Positions 24,704 through 34,384 are shown, counted from the stretch's first letter. The stretch is 64,000 nucleotides of DNA from Mucilaginibacter limnophilus (GCF_004005815.1 NZ_SACK01000002.1:496001-560000), one strand, 5' to 3'. Notes: a model not told the origin generated them from the sequence alone. Numbers and translations are program-made.

Positions 24704-26581
24704 TTATTTAACTTTTGATTGCAGCCAGTTGTTGCGAAAGGCTTCCTGATCGGCTGTTAATGTTTTTCCTGCTTTTTCAAAGGTAACTACTTCAAAATAC
24801 GGGTTTTCTTCCAATATTACAGCAGCCTCGTGTTCGCCGGTGCGGTTTTTATATTTTACCAGAAGCTTGTCACCGGGCTTTTTGGCGGCTACAATGTCAT
24901 TAAATGCTTTCTGATCCTTTACTTCCTGACCATCGGCAGTTAAAATGATGTCGCCCGCGTCAATACCGGCTTTATATATCGGCGTACCTTCAATGGTGCT
25001 GGTGGCAATAAATAAACCGTCATTTTGCTGTGCCGAATGTGCCTGCCCCGCACGGCTTCGGCCAACTGCGTTAAACAGCGGGCCAGCCCACGCCTTACCC
25101 GGATTTTCTTTGCGAAGCAGTAGCCCCGCGTTAGCAAGTAACCCTTCGTAATTATTCTTTTCTATACCGTAAACATATTGCCTGAAAAAATCGGACGCAA
25201 AGGCCGGCTCCTTTGTTAGCTGCGCCAGCACAAGCTGCAGCATAGGTACGGTGTAAGGCTTCTCGGTTTTGCCGAAACGTTGCCAGCACAGGCGCATGTA
25301 GTCGTCAAGTGTAAGGTTAAATTCGGCACGCAGGCGCAGGTCGAGCGCCAGGGCTGTAGCCGCCCCGTATTGATAATAGGTAGTAAAAATATTCGGATTA
25401 TTATTCGCGTCGATAGATACACCCGCATCGGCAAACACAGCGTAACGGCTCATTTGTACCGGAGGATACTTTTTGGCGCCCGGTGTGTTCAGTACCGAGT
25501 TTATTACGTTGCCAAGCACATCGGCATATCTGTCCAATTCATAAATTCCTGCTCGTTTCAGCAGCATTTCACCATAGTATTGAGTAAAACCTTCGGCAAA
25601 CCATAATTCGCTGCTTTGGTTTGAATGTGTAAAATCAAACGGCTCTAATGATTTTGGGCGGATACGTTCAACGTTCCAGTTATGAAAATATTCGTGTGAG
25701 AAAGTGCCCAGCACTTGTCGTTCATTACCTTCAATTTTTTCAAACGGGTCGGTAATAATGGTTGAGTTGCGGTGCTCCATACCATCGCCGTTAACGGTTG
25801 AGTGTACGTTGTTGATGAAAGTATATTCACCGTAATCGTAATTCGGCACCTCACCAAATACGGCCTGCTCTTCCAATACTACTTTTTACACCTGCTTGCT
25901 AAATGCGTCAATTGTTTGCTGGCTGTCGTCAGAATACACATGCAGGTTGATCTTTTGTCTTTTCCCTGTTGGATTGACAATCTCCCAACTGGCCTGCTTG
26001 AAGTTTGACAATTCTGTGGGGCTATCCATCATATACTGCAGGTTAGGCGCCGAGTAAATGCCGTTGCCTTCATTTTTCAGTTGGGTTGACACCTTCCAGT
26101 TGTATTTATCCAAATCATTAAACTGGACTTTTATCGGCCGCTTGTCGAAGCCTACAGCCCACATAAACGCGGCTGGCATGTTCAGGTGCGCCTGTCCGGC
26201 GTCGATACCGGCATAGGTGCCATCAACCCAGTTTCCAAACAGTGTATAACTAACATTTACAACCGGTGGATGAACAGGTATTTCATAAACGTCCGCATCA
26301 ATTTGTTTCATAACCAGTTCGCCGCCCTTGTTACTGTAGGCTTTTACGTTATAAATATTTTTGGCAAACTCGTGCGTGGCATATCTTCCCGGCGACGAGC
26401 GACTCATGCGCACCCGTAGCGGACCTTTTGGCACCGAAGTAAGCGTCATAACAATTTGGGCCTCATGATGTACGGCATTCGGAAAATATACTGAGTAATA
26501 AACAGCGCCGGGGGCATTACGCTGCGCAAAAAGCAATGTTACTGCTATGCATAATATCGCAGTTAAAAAGGTTTTTTTCAT
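24704..26581 (-). pseudogene. M61 glycyl aminopeptidase gene interrupted by an in-frame TAA
   Basis: The N-terminal part (231 codons, ATG at 26581) has a signal peptide and the M61 N-terminal beta domain (VYYSVYFPNAVHHEAQIVM). It ends KQV-TAA at 25886-25888. The same frame continues without any shift through KVVLEEQAVFGEVPNY and runs 390 more codons. Those hold the zinc motif HEYFHNWN, the GFTQYYGEM segment and a PDZ domain (GIDAGDIILTADGQEV). Joined, it is ~625 residues, normal for M61. A single change, such as Gln CAA to TAA, would explain it. A sequencing error, true inactivation, or translation restart at TTG 25876 remain open. It is the first gene of a unit with the M28 peptidase. Confidence 0.85.
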
Positions 26582-26670
26582 GAAGAACAGTTAATCAGGG
26601 CCGAAAAATACTGTTTTATTCGGTTAACAGGGTGTAAATTGTTAATTACAAGCTAAAAGTAGGTGAAATT

Positions 26671-27789
26671 TTAGTCATAGCTATGCCTTTCCAGATCATA
26701 CTCTGCCTGGCCGCTTATCAGCCGCTTTCGCTTGTCTACATCGGTACCTAAATGATGGTCGTACACTTCATCAGTAACGGCAATATCGCGTTCTTTGTCG
26801 CGCTCGGCAAGGTGCTCGTTTGCCTGAGCGGTTTTGGCAACGGCCACATCATAAGGTCCTTTTGCCGACATCAGCTTCACCAATACCGGCAAACACTCAA
26901 ACAGGATAAACAGGTAACCAATAAAGGCTATGGCAAGATAGGTATCCAGGTCCCGTTCGCCTTTTTCATTAAATGATAACTGCCCCAGCGCCCAGTTACG
27001 GTCAGAAAAACCTGCCACATTTGCAAGGCTATCCAATTGTTTTTCAGAGAAAAGCTTGGTGCTGTTCAGCCCTTCGTAATCCTTACGGGAGCTTAGGTAC
27101 TGATCCATTTGGTTAATATTATCAGTAACCGTTTTCAGGCGGTCCTGCTTTTCTTTCAGTATTTCTGCTTTTTGCTTGGCATACGTGCCATAGCCAACAA
27201 TACCTGATGTCTGGTTTGTTTTATCGCCAAAAACTTCCTGGTTAAGCTGGTAGCGTGAGCGGTTAATATCACGCTCAAGCGAATCTTTCTCCTTTTTAAG
27301 TTCAGCGTTTTTACCCAACTCCATGGTGTATTTTTTACCATATGTTTTTTGCAGGCTGTCGATCTTACTTTGCTGGCCCTTCATGTACGACGTTTTTAGC
27401 TTCGAGCGTATCTCTTTGTCGAATATCTTGAGCTCAAGCGGGCGGGAAATTACAATGCCTATCATAATAGCCAGTAAAATACGTGGCGAAGCCTGTAATA
27501 TTTGCTGATTGGTGCTGCCTTCTTTATTGATGCTTGATACAATGTATCTGTCCATATTGAAGATAGCGGTGCCCCAAAGCAGTCCGAAAAATATGGCCCA
27601 AAGCACAGCAAACGTGCTGCCGCTGAACACAAAGTACATGGCGTATCCGCCTGATAAAGCCGCAAACAACGCGGTGAAAAATATGGTTGCCCCTATCCCT
27701 ACATACTTGTTATGTTCGATAGGGTATTTTTTTAGGGTATCTATATGCGCTCCTGAACAAAACCAGAAGAAGCGGTTAATTTTTTTCAT
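26671..27789 (-). CDS. DUF4407 domain membrane protein
   Basis: A 372-residue protein starting MKKINRFFWFCSGAHIDTLK, the typical DUF4407 N-terminus. Three membrane segments lie in the first ~130 residues, a long charged coiled coil in about 135-265 (LQKTYGKKYTMELGKNAEL, KEKKDSLERDI-like), a fourth segment in about 278-300, and a hydrophilic tail. Function is unknown. The topology places the coiled coil on one side of the membrane like a clamp or scaffold. It is a single gene, with an AT-rich 234 bp upstream region. Confidence 0.88.
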   Translation of the reverse strand: MKKINRFFWFCSGAHIDTLKKYPIEHNKYVGIGATIFFTALFAALSGGYAMYFVFSGSTFAVLWAIFFGLLWGTAIFNMDRYIVSSINKEGSTNQQILQASPRILLAIMIGIVISRPLELKIFDKEIRSKLKTSYMKGQQSKIDSLQKTYGKKYTMELGKNAELKKEKDSLERDINRSRYQLNQEVFGDKTNQTSGIVGYGTYAKQKAEILKEKQDRLKTVTDNINQMDQYLSSRKDYEGLNSTKLFSEKQLDSLANVAGFSDRNWALGQLSFNEKGERDLDTYLAIAFIGYLFILFECLPVLVKLMSAKGPYDVAVAKTAQANEHLAERDKERDIAVTDEVYDHHLGTDVDKRKRLISGQAEYDLERHSYD

Positions 27790-27996
27790 TAATTAAAAAT
27801 GTGTCGGTGTAAAACATATATAAAACGCCCGGCCATGCCGTTTGTTACAAGGATGGGTAACTATTTTGTATTACATAGTACTGCTTGATATTTCGAATTT
27901 CGAAATTTCAATTTCGGATTTTGTAACTGAATAGTAAATGTTTTGAAACTGCCGGGATGAATATTTGCATCAGTAACTTGTTTTAAAGAAAAAACC

Positions 27997-28004
27997 TACA
28001 TTTG
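27997..28004 (+). promoter_or_regulatory. -7 promoter box (TACATTTG) of the rhodanese operon
   Basis: TACATTTG matches TAnnTTTG and lies 19 nt before the ATG. A TTG at 27978-27980 is 16 nt upstream, closer than the usual 19. Confidence 0.5.
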
Positions 28005-28023
28005 ACCATTAACTCTATTTACC

Positions 28024-28338
28024 ATGAACGAGATAACCGTACAGGAACTGAAAGAAAAACTTGATCGCGGCGAAGATTTCCAGCTGATTGATGTTAGAGA
28101 AGATTTTGAATATGAAACGTCAAACCTTGGCGGGCAGCACATTCCGCTGGGCGGCATACTGATAGAAAAGGACAAACTGTATAAAGATAAACCGGTGGTA
28201 ATTATGTGCCGAAGCGGCAAACGCAGCGCGGCTGCCATAGCACAGCTTGAAGCGCAAGGCTTTACCAACCTGTACAACCTGCAGGGAGGCATACTGGCCT
28301 GGCAGGCTGAGATTGATCCGGATATGCAAGTGTATTAA
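28024..28338 (+). CDS. Single-domain rhodanese-like protein
   Basis: A 104-residue rhodanese with the LIDVREDFEYE motif and the active-site loop MCRSGKRSAAA carrying Cys62. It is cytoplasmic (no signal peptide) and would carry a persulfide or act in sulfur transfer or detoxification. The six-residue loop CRSGKR fits sulfurtransferases rather than Cdc25-type phosphatases. A small membrane protein gene follows after 3 nt. Confidence 0.92.
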   Translation: MNEITVQELKEKLDRGEDFQLIDVREDFEYETSNLGGQHIPLGGILIEKDKLYKDKPVVIMCRSGKRSAAAIAQLEAQGFTNLYNLQGGILAWQAEIDPDMQVY

Positions 28339-28341
28339 GCC

Positions 28342-28530
28342 ATGGGCCAAAAAATCGCGCTAAATGTAATTTATAACGTAGGCATTATTGTGTGCCTTTT
28401 TATAGGTTACGAAGGAATAATGAGCAAGCATTACAGCTGGGTGCTTGGCGTAGCTTTTATACTGGTGATATTTGTAATACTTAAAATTCGCCTGATGAAA
28501 GAGGTTCGCAACATGAACCGCAGGAACTGA
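28342..28530 (+). CDS. Small two-helix membrane protein
   Basis: A 62-residue protein with two membrane segments (about 7-24 and 31-48) and a basic tail (LKIRLMKEVRNMNRRN). It recalls the small DUF6358-type proteins of Sphingobacteriaceae, but this match is from memory. It begins 3 nt after the rhodanese stop and is almost certainly co-transcribed. Confidence 0.7.
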   Translation: MGQKIALNVIYNVGIIVCLFIGYEGIMSKHYSWVLGVAFILVIFVILKIRLMKEVRNMNRRN

Positions 28531-28554
28531 TTTTACTGCTTAAAATATTTACTT

Positions 28555-28582
28555 CAGCCATCCAATAGGGTGGCTGATTTGT
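28555..28582 (+). terminator. Possible terminator after the rhodanese operon
   Basis: CAGCCA-TCC, an AATA loop and GGG-TGGCTG form a 9-position stem with one wobble, followed by ATTTGTT. The T tail is interrupted. Confidence 0.45.
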
Positions 28583-28625
28583 TATAGCCATGCGCTTTGG
28601 CTGAATTCTTGCTTCTCTCCGTAGC

Positions 28626-29216
28626 ATGAAAAAGCTTTTGTTTCCAGTACTTATCTTTTTACTTGCCGGTTGTTCACAAAATAAACCCGCCAAACAACAA
28701 GATGATAATTCAGATACCTCTTCGGTAGTTTCAACGACAGATACATCTGTATCTGATATTCATACTGTAACTACAGACACTGTAGCCACTACAGACCCGA
28801 TAGCTTTCATCAGAAAAAACGTAGAAAACATTAACACCTCAAAGCTTGAAAATAAGCACTTTGAGTTTATGTGCGATGAGAAAATGACGGTCGACTATTT
28901 TTACCTAAACGGCGAAATAGTAAAAATATCAGTCGACTTTGGTACTGTTGGTGATGTATATGCTAAAGAAGATTATTACTACAAAGCCGGTAAGCTGATC
29001 TTTAAATATGAATTTGTTGAAGGTGGACCAGCCTGCGAGGGTTGTATCAAGAAAAACGAATATCGCTCTTACATTAAAAACAACAAGGTGATAAAATATT
29101 TGAAGGATCAAAAAGTAACAACTTGCAGAACCTGTGAGTTCAGCGCATCATCAAAAGAAAACAAACTATTGAAAGTTACTACCGCCGAGGAAGTAAAAGC
29201 GGTGTTGTGCCGGTAG
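28626..29216 (+). CDS. Lipoprotein of unknown function
   Basis: A 196-residue protein. The signal MKKLLFPVLIFLLAGC (Cys16) is a clear lipobox. A Ser/Thr/Asp-rich linker (about 20-60) leads to a C-terminal domain with KYEFVEGGPACEGCIKKNEY and TTCRTCEF, two CxxC pairs that may form disulfides or bind metal. I do not recognise the family. Confidence 0.65.
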   Translation: MKKLLFPVLIFLLAGCSQNKPAKQQDDNSDTSSVVSTTDTSVSDIHTVTTDTVATTDPIAFIRKNVENINTSKLENKHFEFMCDEKMTVDYFYLNGEIVKISVDFGTVGDVYAKEDYYYKAGKLIFKYEFVEGGPACEGCIKKNEYRSYIKNNKVIKYLKDQKVTTCRTCEFSASSKENKLLKVTTAEEVKAVLCR

Positions 29217-29273
29217 TTATGTAAGGTATAATGAGCTCTGCAACTAATCACTACATTTTTTGTTATTTGCAGC

Positions 29274-31808
29274 ATGAACAGCCCGGGTCAGCAGGTTATA
29301 CAGCAGTGGTACCGCAACAAAAAGTGGGAGCAGTTTCCGTTTCAACAGGAAATGGAGGCAACTTACCTGCAGGGGTATTCGGGCTTGCTGAATGCGCCTA
29401 CCGGAAGCGGTAAAACCTATGCGCTGTTTTTGCCTTTCCTGGCCGATTATATCAACAAACATCCTAACGACTGGCAAACCCGGAAGGATAACGGCTTACA
29501 CATGCTCTGGATAACGCCGCTACGCGCGCTAACCAATGATATACGCAAGGCCATGCAGGAAGCCTGTGATGAAATGGGCCTGCCCTGGAGGATTGCCACC
29601 CGCACCGGCGATACCTCTGCCGCCGAAAAGCAGGCACTGAAAAAGAAACTGCCCGAAGTGCTGCTTACAACACCCGAAAGCCTGCACCTGATGCTTGCGC
29701 AAAAGGAATACCCTAAAATATTTAAAAGCCTGCAGGTAGTAGTAGTTGATGAATGGCACGAACTGCTTGGTACCAAACGCGGTGTGCAGGTGGAGTTGGG
29801 ATTGAGTAGACTGAAGACACTCGGGGAGAGCCGGGGTGGGGTCCGAATCTGGGGGATCAGCGCTACCATTGGTAACCTTGAACAAGCCGCCGAGGTACTG
29901 TTAGGTAATTCCTTCCCGAAGGACAGAATAAAGATGGTGCGGGCAAATCTGGAAAAGAAACTGGATATCCGCTCCGTTATCCCGGAAGATATTGAAAGCT
30001 ACTCCTGGACAGGGCATATCGGTGTAAAGATGCTGCCGCAGGTGATGGAGATCGTCGCCAAAAGCAAAACAACGCTCATTTTCACCAATACCCGCTCACA
30101 GTCAGAGATATGGTATCATGCCATTTTAGATAACTATCCGGAGTACGCCGGCATCATGGCCATGCACCATGGCTCGCTGGACAACGACTTGCGCAACTGG
30201 GTTGAGCAGGCGCTGCATGCCGAAATGCTGAAACTGGTGGTATGTACGTCAAGCCTCGATTTGGGGGTGGATTTTCGTCCGGTAGATACAGTAATACAGG
30301 TGGGCAGCCCAAAAGGTGTTGCGCGTTTTATGCAGCGCGCCGGCCGAAGCGGTCACCATCCGGGCGCGGTATCAAGGGCATATTATGTGCCTACCAATTC
30401 GCTTGAATTATTAGAAGGCGCTGCCTTAAAAGCTGCTATAAAAAAAGGCATTTTTGAAAGTCGCGACCCGATGTTGCTCACCATGGATGTGTTGATACAA
30501 TTTATGGTTACACTGGCCGTGTCAGACGGGTTCAGGGCTGAAGAATTGTATCAGGAGATCATTTCTACCTACGCCTTTGCCGACCTGTCGCGCAAGGAAT
30601 ATAACCAGTTGCTTGATTTTATCACTCATGGCGGTAAAACCCTGGCCGAATACGACGAATTTTTAAAGGTAGAAGTAGAAAACGGCTTATATAAAGTGAA
30701 CAGCCGACGGGTTGCTATGCGCCACCGGCTGAGCATTGGAACCATAACCAGTGAAATGAGTATCCGTGTAAAATGGCTGAGCGGTGGTATGCTGGGCACT
30801 GTTGAGGAAGGTTTTATAGCAAAGCTTAAGCCGGGTGATGTGTTTTGGTTCGCGGGTCGCAGCCTGGAGTTTGTACGGGTGAAGGAAATGAGCGCCTTTG
30901 TAAAAAAATCAAACGCTAAAAAAGGACTTATACCCAGCTGGGCAGGAGGTAGGATGCCGCTTTCGTCGCAGCTATCGGCAGTATTTCGCGAAAAGCTTGA
31001 TGAGGTGGCCCATGGTATTGAAAAGGACGAAGAGGTGATCGCGCTGAAGCCGTTATTCCAAATACAACAAAAATTATCGCATCTGCCGCAAAGCCATGAG
31101 TTTTTGATTGAGTCGTTTAAATCCCGGGAGGGCCATCACCTGATATTTTATCCGTTTGAAGGGCGATTGGTGCACGAGGGTATGGCATCGATATTCGCTT
31201 ACCGTATTACGCGTGTTAAGCCCGCCAGCTTTTCTATCGCTATGAATGATTATGGTTTTGAGCTGCTTGCTGATGAAGATATTCCTATTGAAGAAGTGCT
31301 TGAAGACGCGTCGTTCTTTTCACTCGATAACCTGCTTGACGATATCCACAGCAGCTTAAATGCAAATGAAATGGCACGACGTAAATTCAGGGATATTGCC
31401 CACATTGGCGGACTGGTGTTCACCGGTTTCCCGGGTCAGCAGATTAAAAACAAGCACCTGCAGGCCTCTACCTCATTGTTATTTGAAGTGTTTAGCGAAT
31501 ATGAGCCTGACAATCTTTTAGTAAGACAAGCATATAATGAAGCCCTGGCTTTTCAGTTGGAAGAGTTTCGCTTACGCGGGGCTCTTCAGCGTATTGCTAA
31601 GCAAAACATCATACTTAAACATATCGAACAGCCCACGCCATTTGCTTTCCCAATAATGGTTGATAATCTGAGTCGGGACAGGCTTTCTACCGAAAGTTTA
31701 GAAGAACGCGTGGCAAAAATGGCCCGCAGGTACAGCACTGACATTGATGAAGAAGCAGTACAAAGGCGCTCACGCCGTCCGGCTATTATCAGGAAAAGGG
31801 GATTGTAA
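29274..31808 (+). CDS. Lhr-like DEXH-box DNA helicase (ligase-associated type)
   Basis: An 844-residue superfamily 2 helicase. Walker A is APTGSGKT (residues 41-48), motif II is VVVDEWHELLG, motif III is GISATIG, and motif VI is FMQRAGRSGHHPG. C-terminal winged-helix and DUF-like domains follow. This matches the helicases grouped with an ATP-dependent ligase, an exonuclease and a phosphoesterase in a DNA damage response module. None of those partners is beside it here: the flanks are a lipoprotein and an arginase-family gene on the other strand. It starts just after a TTATTTGC stretch close to a promoter box. Confidence 0.9.
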   Translation: MNSPGQQVIQQWYRNKKWEQFPFQQEMEATYLQGYSGLLNAPTGSGKTYALFLPFLADYINKHPNDWQTRKDNGLHMLWITPLRALTNDIRKAMQEACDEMGLPWRIATRTGDTSAAEKQALKKKLPEVLLTTPESLHLMLAQKEYPKIFKSLQVVVVDEWHELLGTKRGVQVELGLSRLKTLGESRGGVRIWGISATIGNLEQAAEVLLGNSFPKDRIKMVRANLEKKLDIRSVIPEDIESYSWTGHIGVKMLPQVMEIVAKSKTTLIFTNTRSQSEIWYHAILDNYPEYAGIMAMHHGSLDNDLRNWVEQALHAEMLKLVVCTSSLDLGVDFRPVDTVIQVGSPKGVARFMQRAGRSGHHPGAVSRAYYVPTNSLELLEGAALKAAIKKGIFESRDPMLLTMDVLIQFMVTLAVSDGFRAEELYQEIISTYAFADLSRKEYNQLLDFITHGGKTLAEYDEFLKVEVENGLYKVNSRRVAMRHRLSIGTITSEMSIRVKWLSGGMLGTVEEGFIAKLKPGDVFWFAGRSLEFVRVKEMSAFVKKSNAKKGLIPSWAGGRMPLSSQLSAVFREKLDEVAHGIEKDEEVIALKPLFQIQQKLSHLPQSHEFLIESFKSREGHHLIFYPFEGRLVHEGMASIFAYRITRVKPASFSIAMNDYGFELLADEDIPIEEVLEDASFFSLDNLLDDIHSSLNANEMARRKFRDIAHIGGLVFTGFPGQQIKNKHLQASTSLLFEVFSEYEPDNLLVRQAYNEALAFQLEEFRLRGALQRIAKQNIILKHIEQPTPFAFPIMVDNLSRDRLSTESLEERVAKMARRYSTDIDEEAVQRRSRRPAIIRKRGL

Positions 31809-31864
31809 TTTAATGCGTTATTATGAGCGATAGCGCGGGAATCGCTGGATGTTTCTTTCTTTTT

Positions 31865-31928
31865 TTGTCATGCTGATGAACGAAGCATCTATCGGCGAAT
31901 AGATCCTTCACTGTGTTCAAGTTGACAA
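31865..31928. repeat. 64 bp imperfect palindromic element (TTGTCA...TGACAA)
   Basis: Ends are TTGTCA and TGACAA. Arms are imperfect inverse copies around ATCTAT-CGGCGA-ATAGAT. The layout, GTCATGCTGA...AGCATCT / AGATCC...GTTGACAA, resembles dispersed intergenic repeats seen in many Bacteroidota genomes. It lies between the convergent helicase and arginase-family genes, downstream of a possible AGCGAT/ATCGCT hairpin and T-rich tract that may end the helicase transcript. Confidence 0.55.
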
Positions 31929-31935
31929 ATTACTA

Positions 31936-33117
31936 TCACACCAACTTTTGATACGTACGCCACCATAAATCGGGCATTTCGCCTGATACGGCTGTGCGGT
32001 AATCTTCGTAACGGCAAGGTACCAGGTGAAAGCGCTCGTTCATTGAGCCGCCGGTTGGATATGGTACCTGCATCCACCAGCGGTCGGATTTTTTGCTTTT
32101 CACAAACACCAGTTCATGGTCGTCGTGCTTCAGGCTGGTTTTGTATATCAGGTATTGCGATTTCGGGTTGAGCGGAAAATCTTTCTTCCGGTTGTAAAAA
32201 CCATCAATAAAACACCAGATCATCTGTGCCAGCAGCATAGCGGTTTGGCCGTTGTTGTCATACACCGGGTTAAACTCGTAAAAACCTATCGATGTTAGCT
32301 TATCATTAAATCCCGCGTAGCGACAAAGCTGGCAGGCTTCTTCCGCATAAAAACCATTAGGTGTAGCGTTTGCATTGCCCATAGCTTCGGCCGAGCGTAT
32401 GGCTGACATATCGAAGCTGATCATGTTGGCATTGCGGATGATAGGTTCGGTAACGGCCACCTGTCCGCTTAGTTCACCAAGGCGGTGCACATCGAAATAT
32501 AGTTTTTCCATCACGCGCAAGCTTTCCTGGCTGTTGAAATAAGTTTGAAAGCCAAGATTGCTGAAGTTGAACAGATAGTTAGGCTGATGCAGAAATATCT
32601 TATTGAGGTACGATGTTGAAGTGGTTTCGATGGTCTCGCTGTCGGCATTCTCGTCCAGGTCGAAATGTGAATCGATCACTACCAGGTCAACACGCTGTTC
32701 AAGTTTTTCGTAACCGAGGTACTGCGCATAGGTAAGGTCCTGGCTGCCGCCGATGATCACCGGCAGGATATCCTTCTTCAACAGTTCCTCAACCACTGTT
32801 TTTAAGGCGATGTAAGTATCAGTAACCGAAGCGCCCTGTTTTATATTTCCCAGATCAACGATCTTAGTATTGTAATTTCCTTCATGAAGGACGTATAACT
32901 TTTCGCGCACAATGTCCGGAGCGGTTGATGAGCCCTCGTTACTGTCAGAGTTGCGGTCTTCCTGTACACCGATGATGGCTATGTCAACCTTTTCTTCCAG
33001 ATCAGGGAAGCCTACCGAGTAATGCTCAATTTTTTCACCCAGCTGACTGGTGTAATATCCTTTTTTAGGAGTGATGCTCTTCAGATTTATCGGCGAAAAA
33101 AAGTCGGCTAATGACAT
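31936..33117 (-). CDS. Arginase-superfamily protein (formimidoylglutamase-like), altered metal site
   Basis: A 393-residue ureohydrolase-fold protein usually annotated as formimidoylglutamase in Bacteroidota. The classic metal motifs are recognisable but changed: GG(D)H is GGSQD (123-127), DAHxD is DSHFD (149-153), and SFDxD is SFDMS (234-238). So two of the six usual manganese ligands (the motif I His and the second Asp of motif III) are replaced by Gln and Ser. It may hold one metal, use a different substrate, or not be a hydrolase. There is no hut operon nearby. It is divergent from the SDR gene across a repeat-rich spacer. Confidence 0.75.
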   Translation of the reverse strand: MSLADFFSPINLKSITPKKGYYTSQLGEKIEHYSVGFPDLEEKVDIAIIGVQEDRNSDSNEGSSTAPDIVREKLYVLHEGNYNTKIVDLGNIKQGASVTDTYIALKTVVEELLKKDILPVIIGGSQDLTYAQYLGYEKLEQRVDLVVIDSHFDLDENADSETIETTSTSYLNKIFLHQPNYLFNFSNLGFQTYFNSQESLRVMEKLYFDVHRLGELSGQVAVTEPIIRNANMISFDMSAIRSAEAMGNANATPNGFYAEEACQLCRYAGFNDKLTSIGFYEFNPVYDNNGQTAMLLAQMIWCFIDGFYNRKKDFPLNPKSQYLIYKTSLKHDDHELVFVKSKKSDRWWMQVPYPTGGSMNERFHLVPCRYEDYRTAVSGEMPDLWWRTYQKLV

Positions 33118-33124
33118 GTTGGTT

Positions 33125-33296
33125 GATGTGCAAATGTGCGTATGTGCAAATGTGCAAAAATTGTCTGAACCGGAATTTACCGAATTTCAGAATTAGCAGA
33201 AATAATTTGCACCTCTTCATATCTGCATATTTGCACATTCACGCATTTTAAAATTAATCTGCACATTTGTACATCTTCATATCTGCACATCAATAA
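33125..33296. repeat. Degenerate GTGCAAATGT-word inverted repeat spacer
   Basis: The left arm (33125-33162) repeats GTGCAAATGT words in one direction. The right part (33207-33291) repeats the complement (TTTGCACATT, ATCTGCACATC). The two fold back on each other over about 35 nt. It fills the 179 bp between divergent genes, so both promoters must lie in or at the edges of it. Confidence 0.7.
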
Positions 33297-34259
33297 ATGA
33301 TATTAGTAACAGGGGCAACAGGGTTTTTAGGTGCCGAGGTGGCGCTGCAATTGGTTCAAAAAGGTGAGCGCGTGCGGTGCACCAAACGGGCGTCGTCGGC
33401 TATACGTAAGGAGTTGCAGCCATACGCTGGCTCAATTGAGTGGGTTGTAGCCGACATGCTTGACATTACCGCTCTTGAAGACGCTTTTGAAGGAGTTACT
33501 CAAGTATACCATTGCGCGGCATGGGTGTCGCTGAAGCAAAAGGATAAGAACCCTATGATAGCTACCAATATTGCCGGTACTGCTAACATTGTAAACCTGT
33601 GCCTGCAGTACGGCTGCAAGCTGGCGCATGTAAGTTCTATCGCCGCGATTGGACTTGCCAAGCCGGGTGAAATGACCACCGAGAACCACCACCTGGATGT
33701 ATCGGCAGAGACGGATGGTTATGCCATTTCAAAGCTGGAAAGCGAAATGGAAGTTTGGCGGGGCATAGCTGAAGGGCTTGACGCAGTAATTGTGAACCCC
33801 TCACTAATAGTCGGGACGAACGCGGGTACAGAGGGAACCGGACAAATATTCGAGACCGTGCGCAAGGGACTGAAATTTTATACCGGCGGCACTGCCGGGG
33901 TGGTGGATGTGCAGGATGTAGCCAAATGCATGATAGCGCTGATGGACAGCGATATCAGCGGTGAGCGGTTCATTATCAATTCTGAGAACTACGAGTACCG
34001 CAGGCTGATCACCGAGATTGCTGAGGGGTATTGCATTAAGCCGCCTGCCACCGAGGCGAAGCCATGGATGATGAACCTGGCCTGGCGGGTTGCGGCCTTT
34101 GTGTCGGCGATTACCGGTAAAGACCCGTTCCTTGATAAGATTGCCGCCCAATCATCATATACCATAAAGCATTTTGATAACTCCAAGATCAAAAAGGCTA
34201 TCGGCATCGAATTTAAGCCTGTAAGTCTGAGCATTAAAGAAGTTTGTGCGGTTGCTTAG
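33297..34259 (+). CDS. NAD-dependent epimerase/dehydratase family protein (extended SDR)
   Basis: A 320-residue extended short-chain dehydrogenase. The dinucleotide loop is TGATGFLG at the N-terminus, VADMLD binds the adenine ring side, VSSIAAIG supplies the catalytic Ser region, and YAISKLESE is the YxxxK active site. It probably oxidises or reduces an NAD(P)-linked sugar, flavonoid or sterol-like substrate. The family is broad and the substrate is not shown. It is divergent from the arginase-family gene and followed by a 9 bp tandem repeat. Confidence 0.9.
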   Translation: MILVTGATGFLGAEVALQLVQKGERVRCTKRASSAIRKELQPYAGSIEWVVADMLDITALEDAFEGVTQVYHCAAWVSLKQKDKNPMIATNIAGTANIVNLCLQYGCKLAHVSSIAAIGLAKPGEMTTENHHLDVSAETDGYAISKLESEMEVWRGIAEGLDAVIVNPSLIVGTNAGTEGTGQIFETVRKGLKFYTGGTAGVVDVQDVAKCMIALMDSDISGERFIINSENYEYRRLITEIAEGYCIKPPATEAKPWMMNLAWRVAAFVSAITGKDPFLDKIAAQSSYTIKHFDNSKIKKAIGIEFKPVSLSIKEVCAVA

Positions 34260-34306
34260 ATATGAGAATGCCTGTAGGTGTTGACGGCAACAGTATATAT
34301 ATAAAT

Positions 34307-34360
34307 CAACACCTGCAACACCTGCAACACCTGCAACACCTGCAACACCTGCAACACCTG
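34307..34360 (+). repeat. Six perfect tandem copies of a 9 bp unit (CAACACCTG)
   Basis: Six copies with no mismatch directly follow a partial inverse (AGGTGTTG near 34276-34283). The array lies 48 nt after the SDR stop and 38 nt before the GNAT start. Copy number is likely to vary between strains by slippage. Confidence 0.95.
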
Positions 34361-34384
34361 AATTTAATTGACAAGTTAAGGAAA

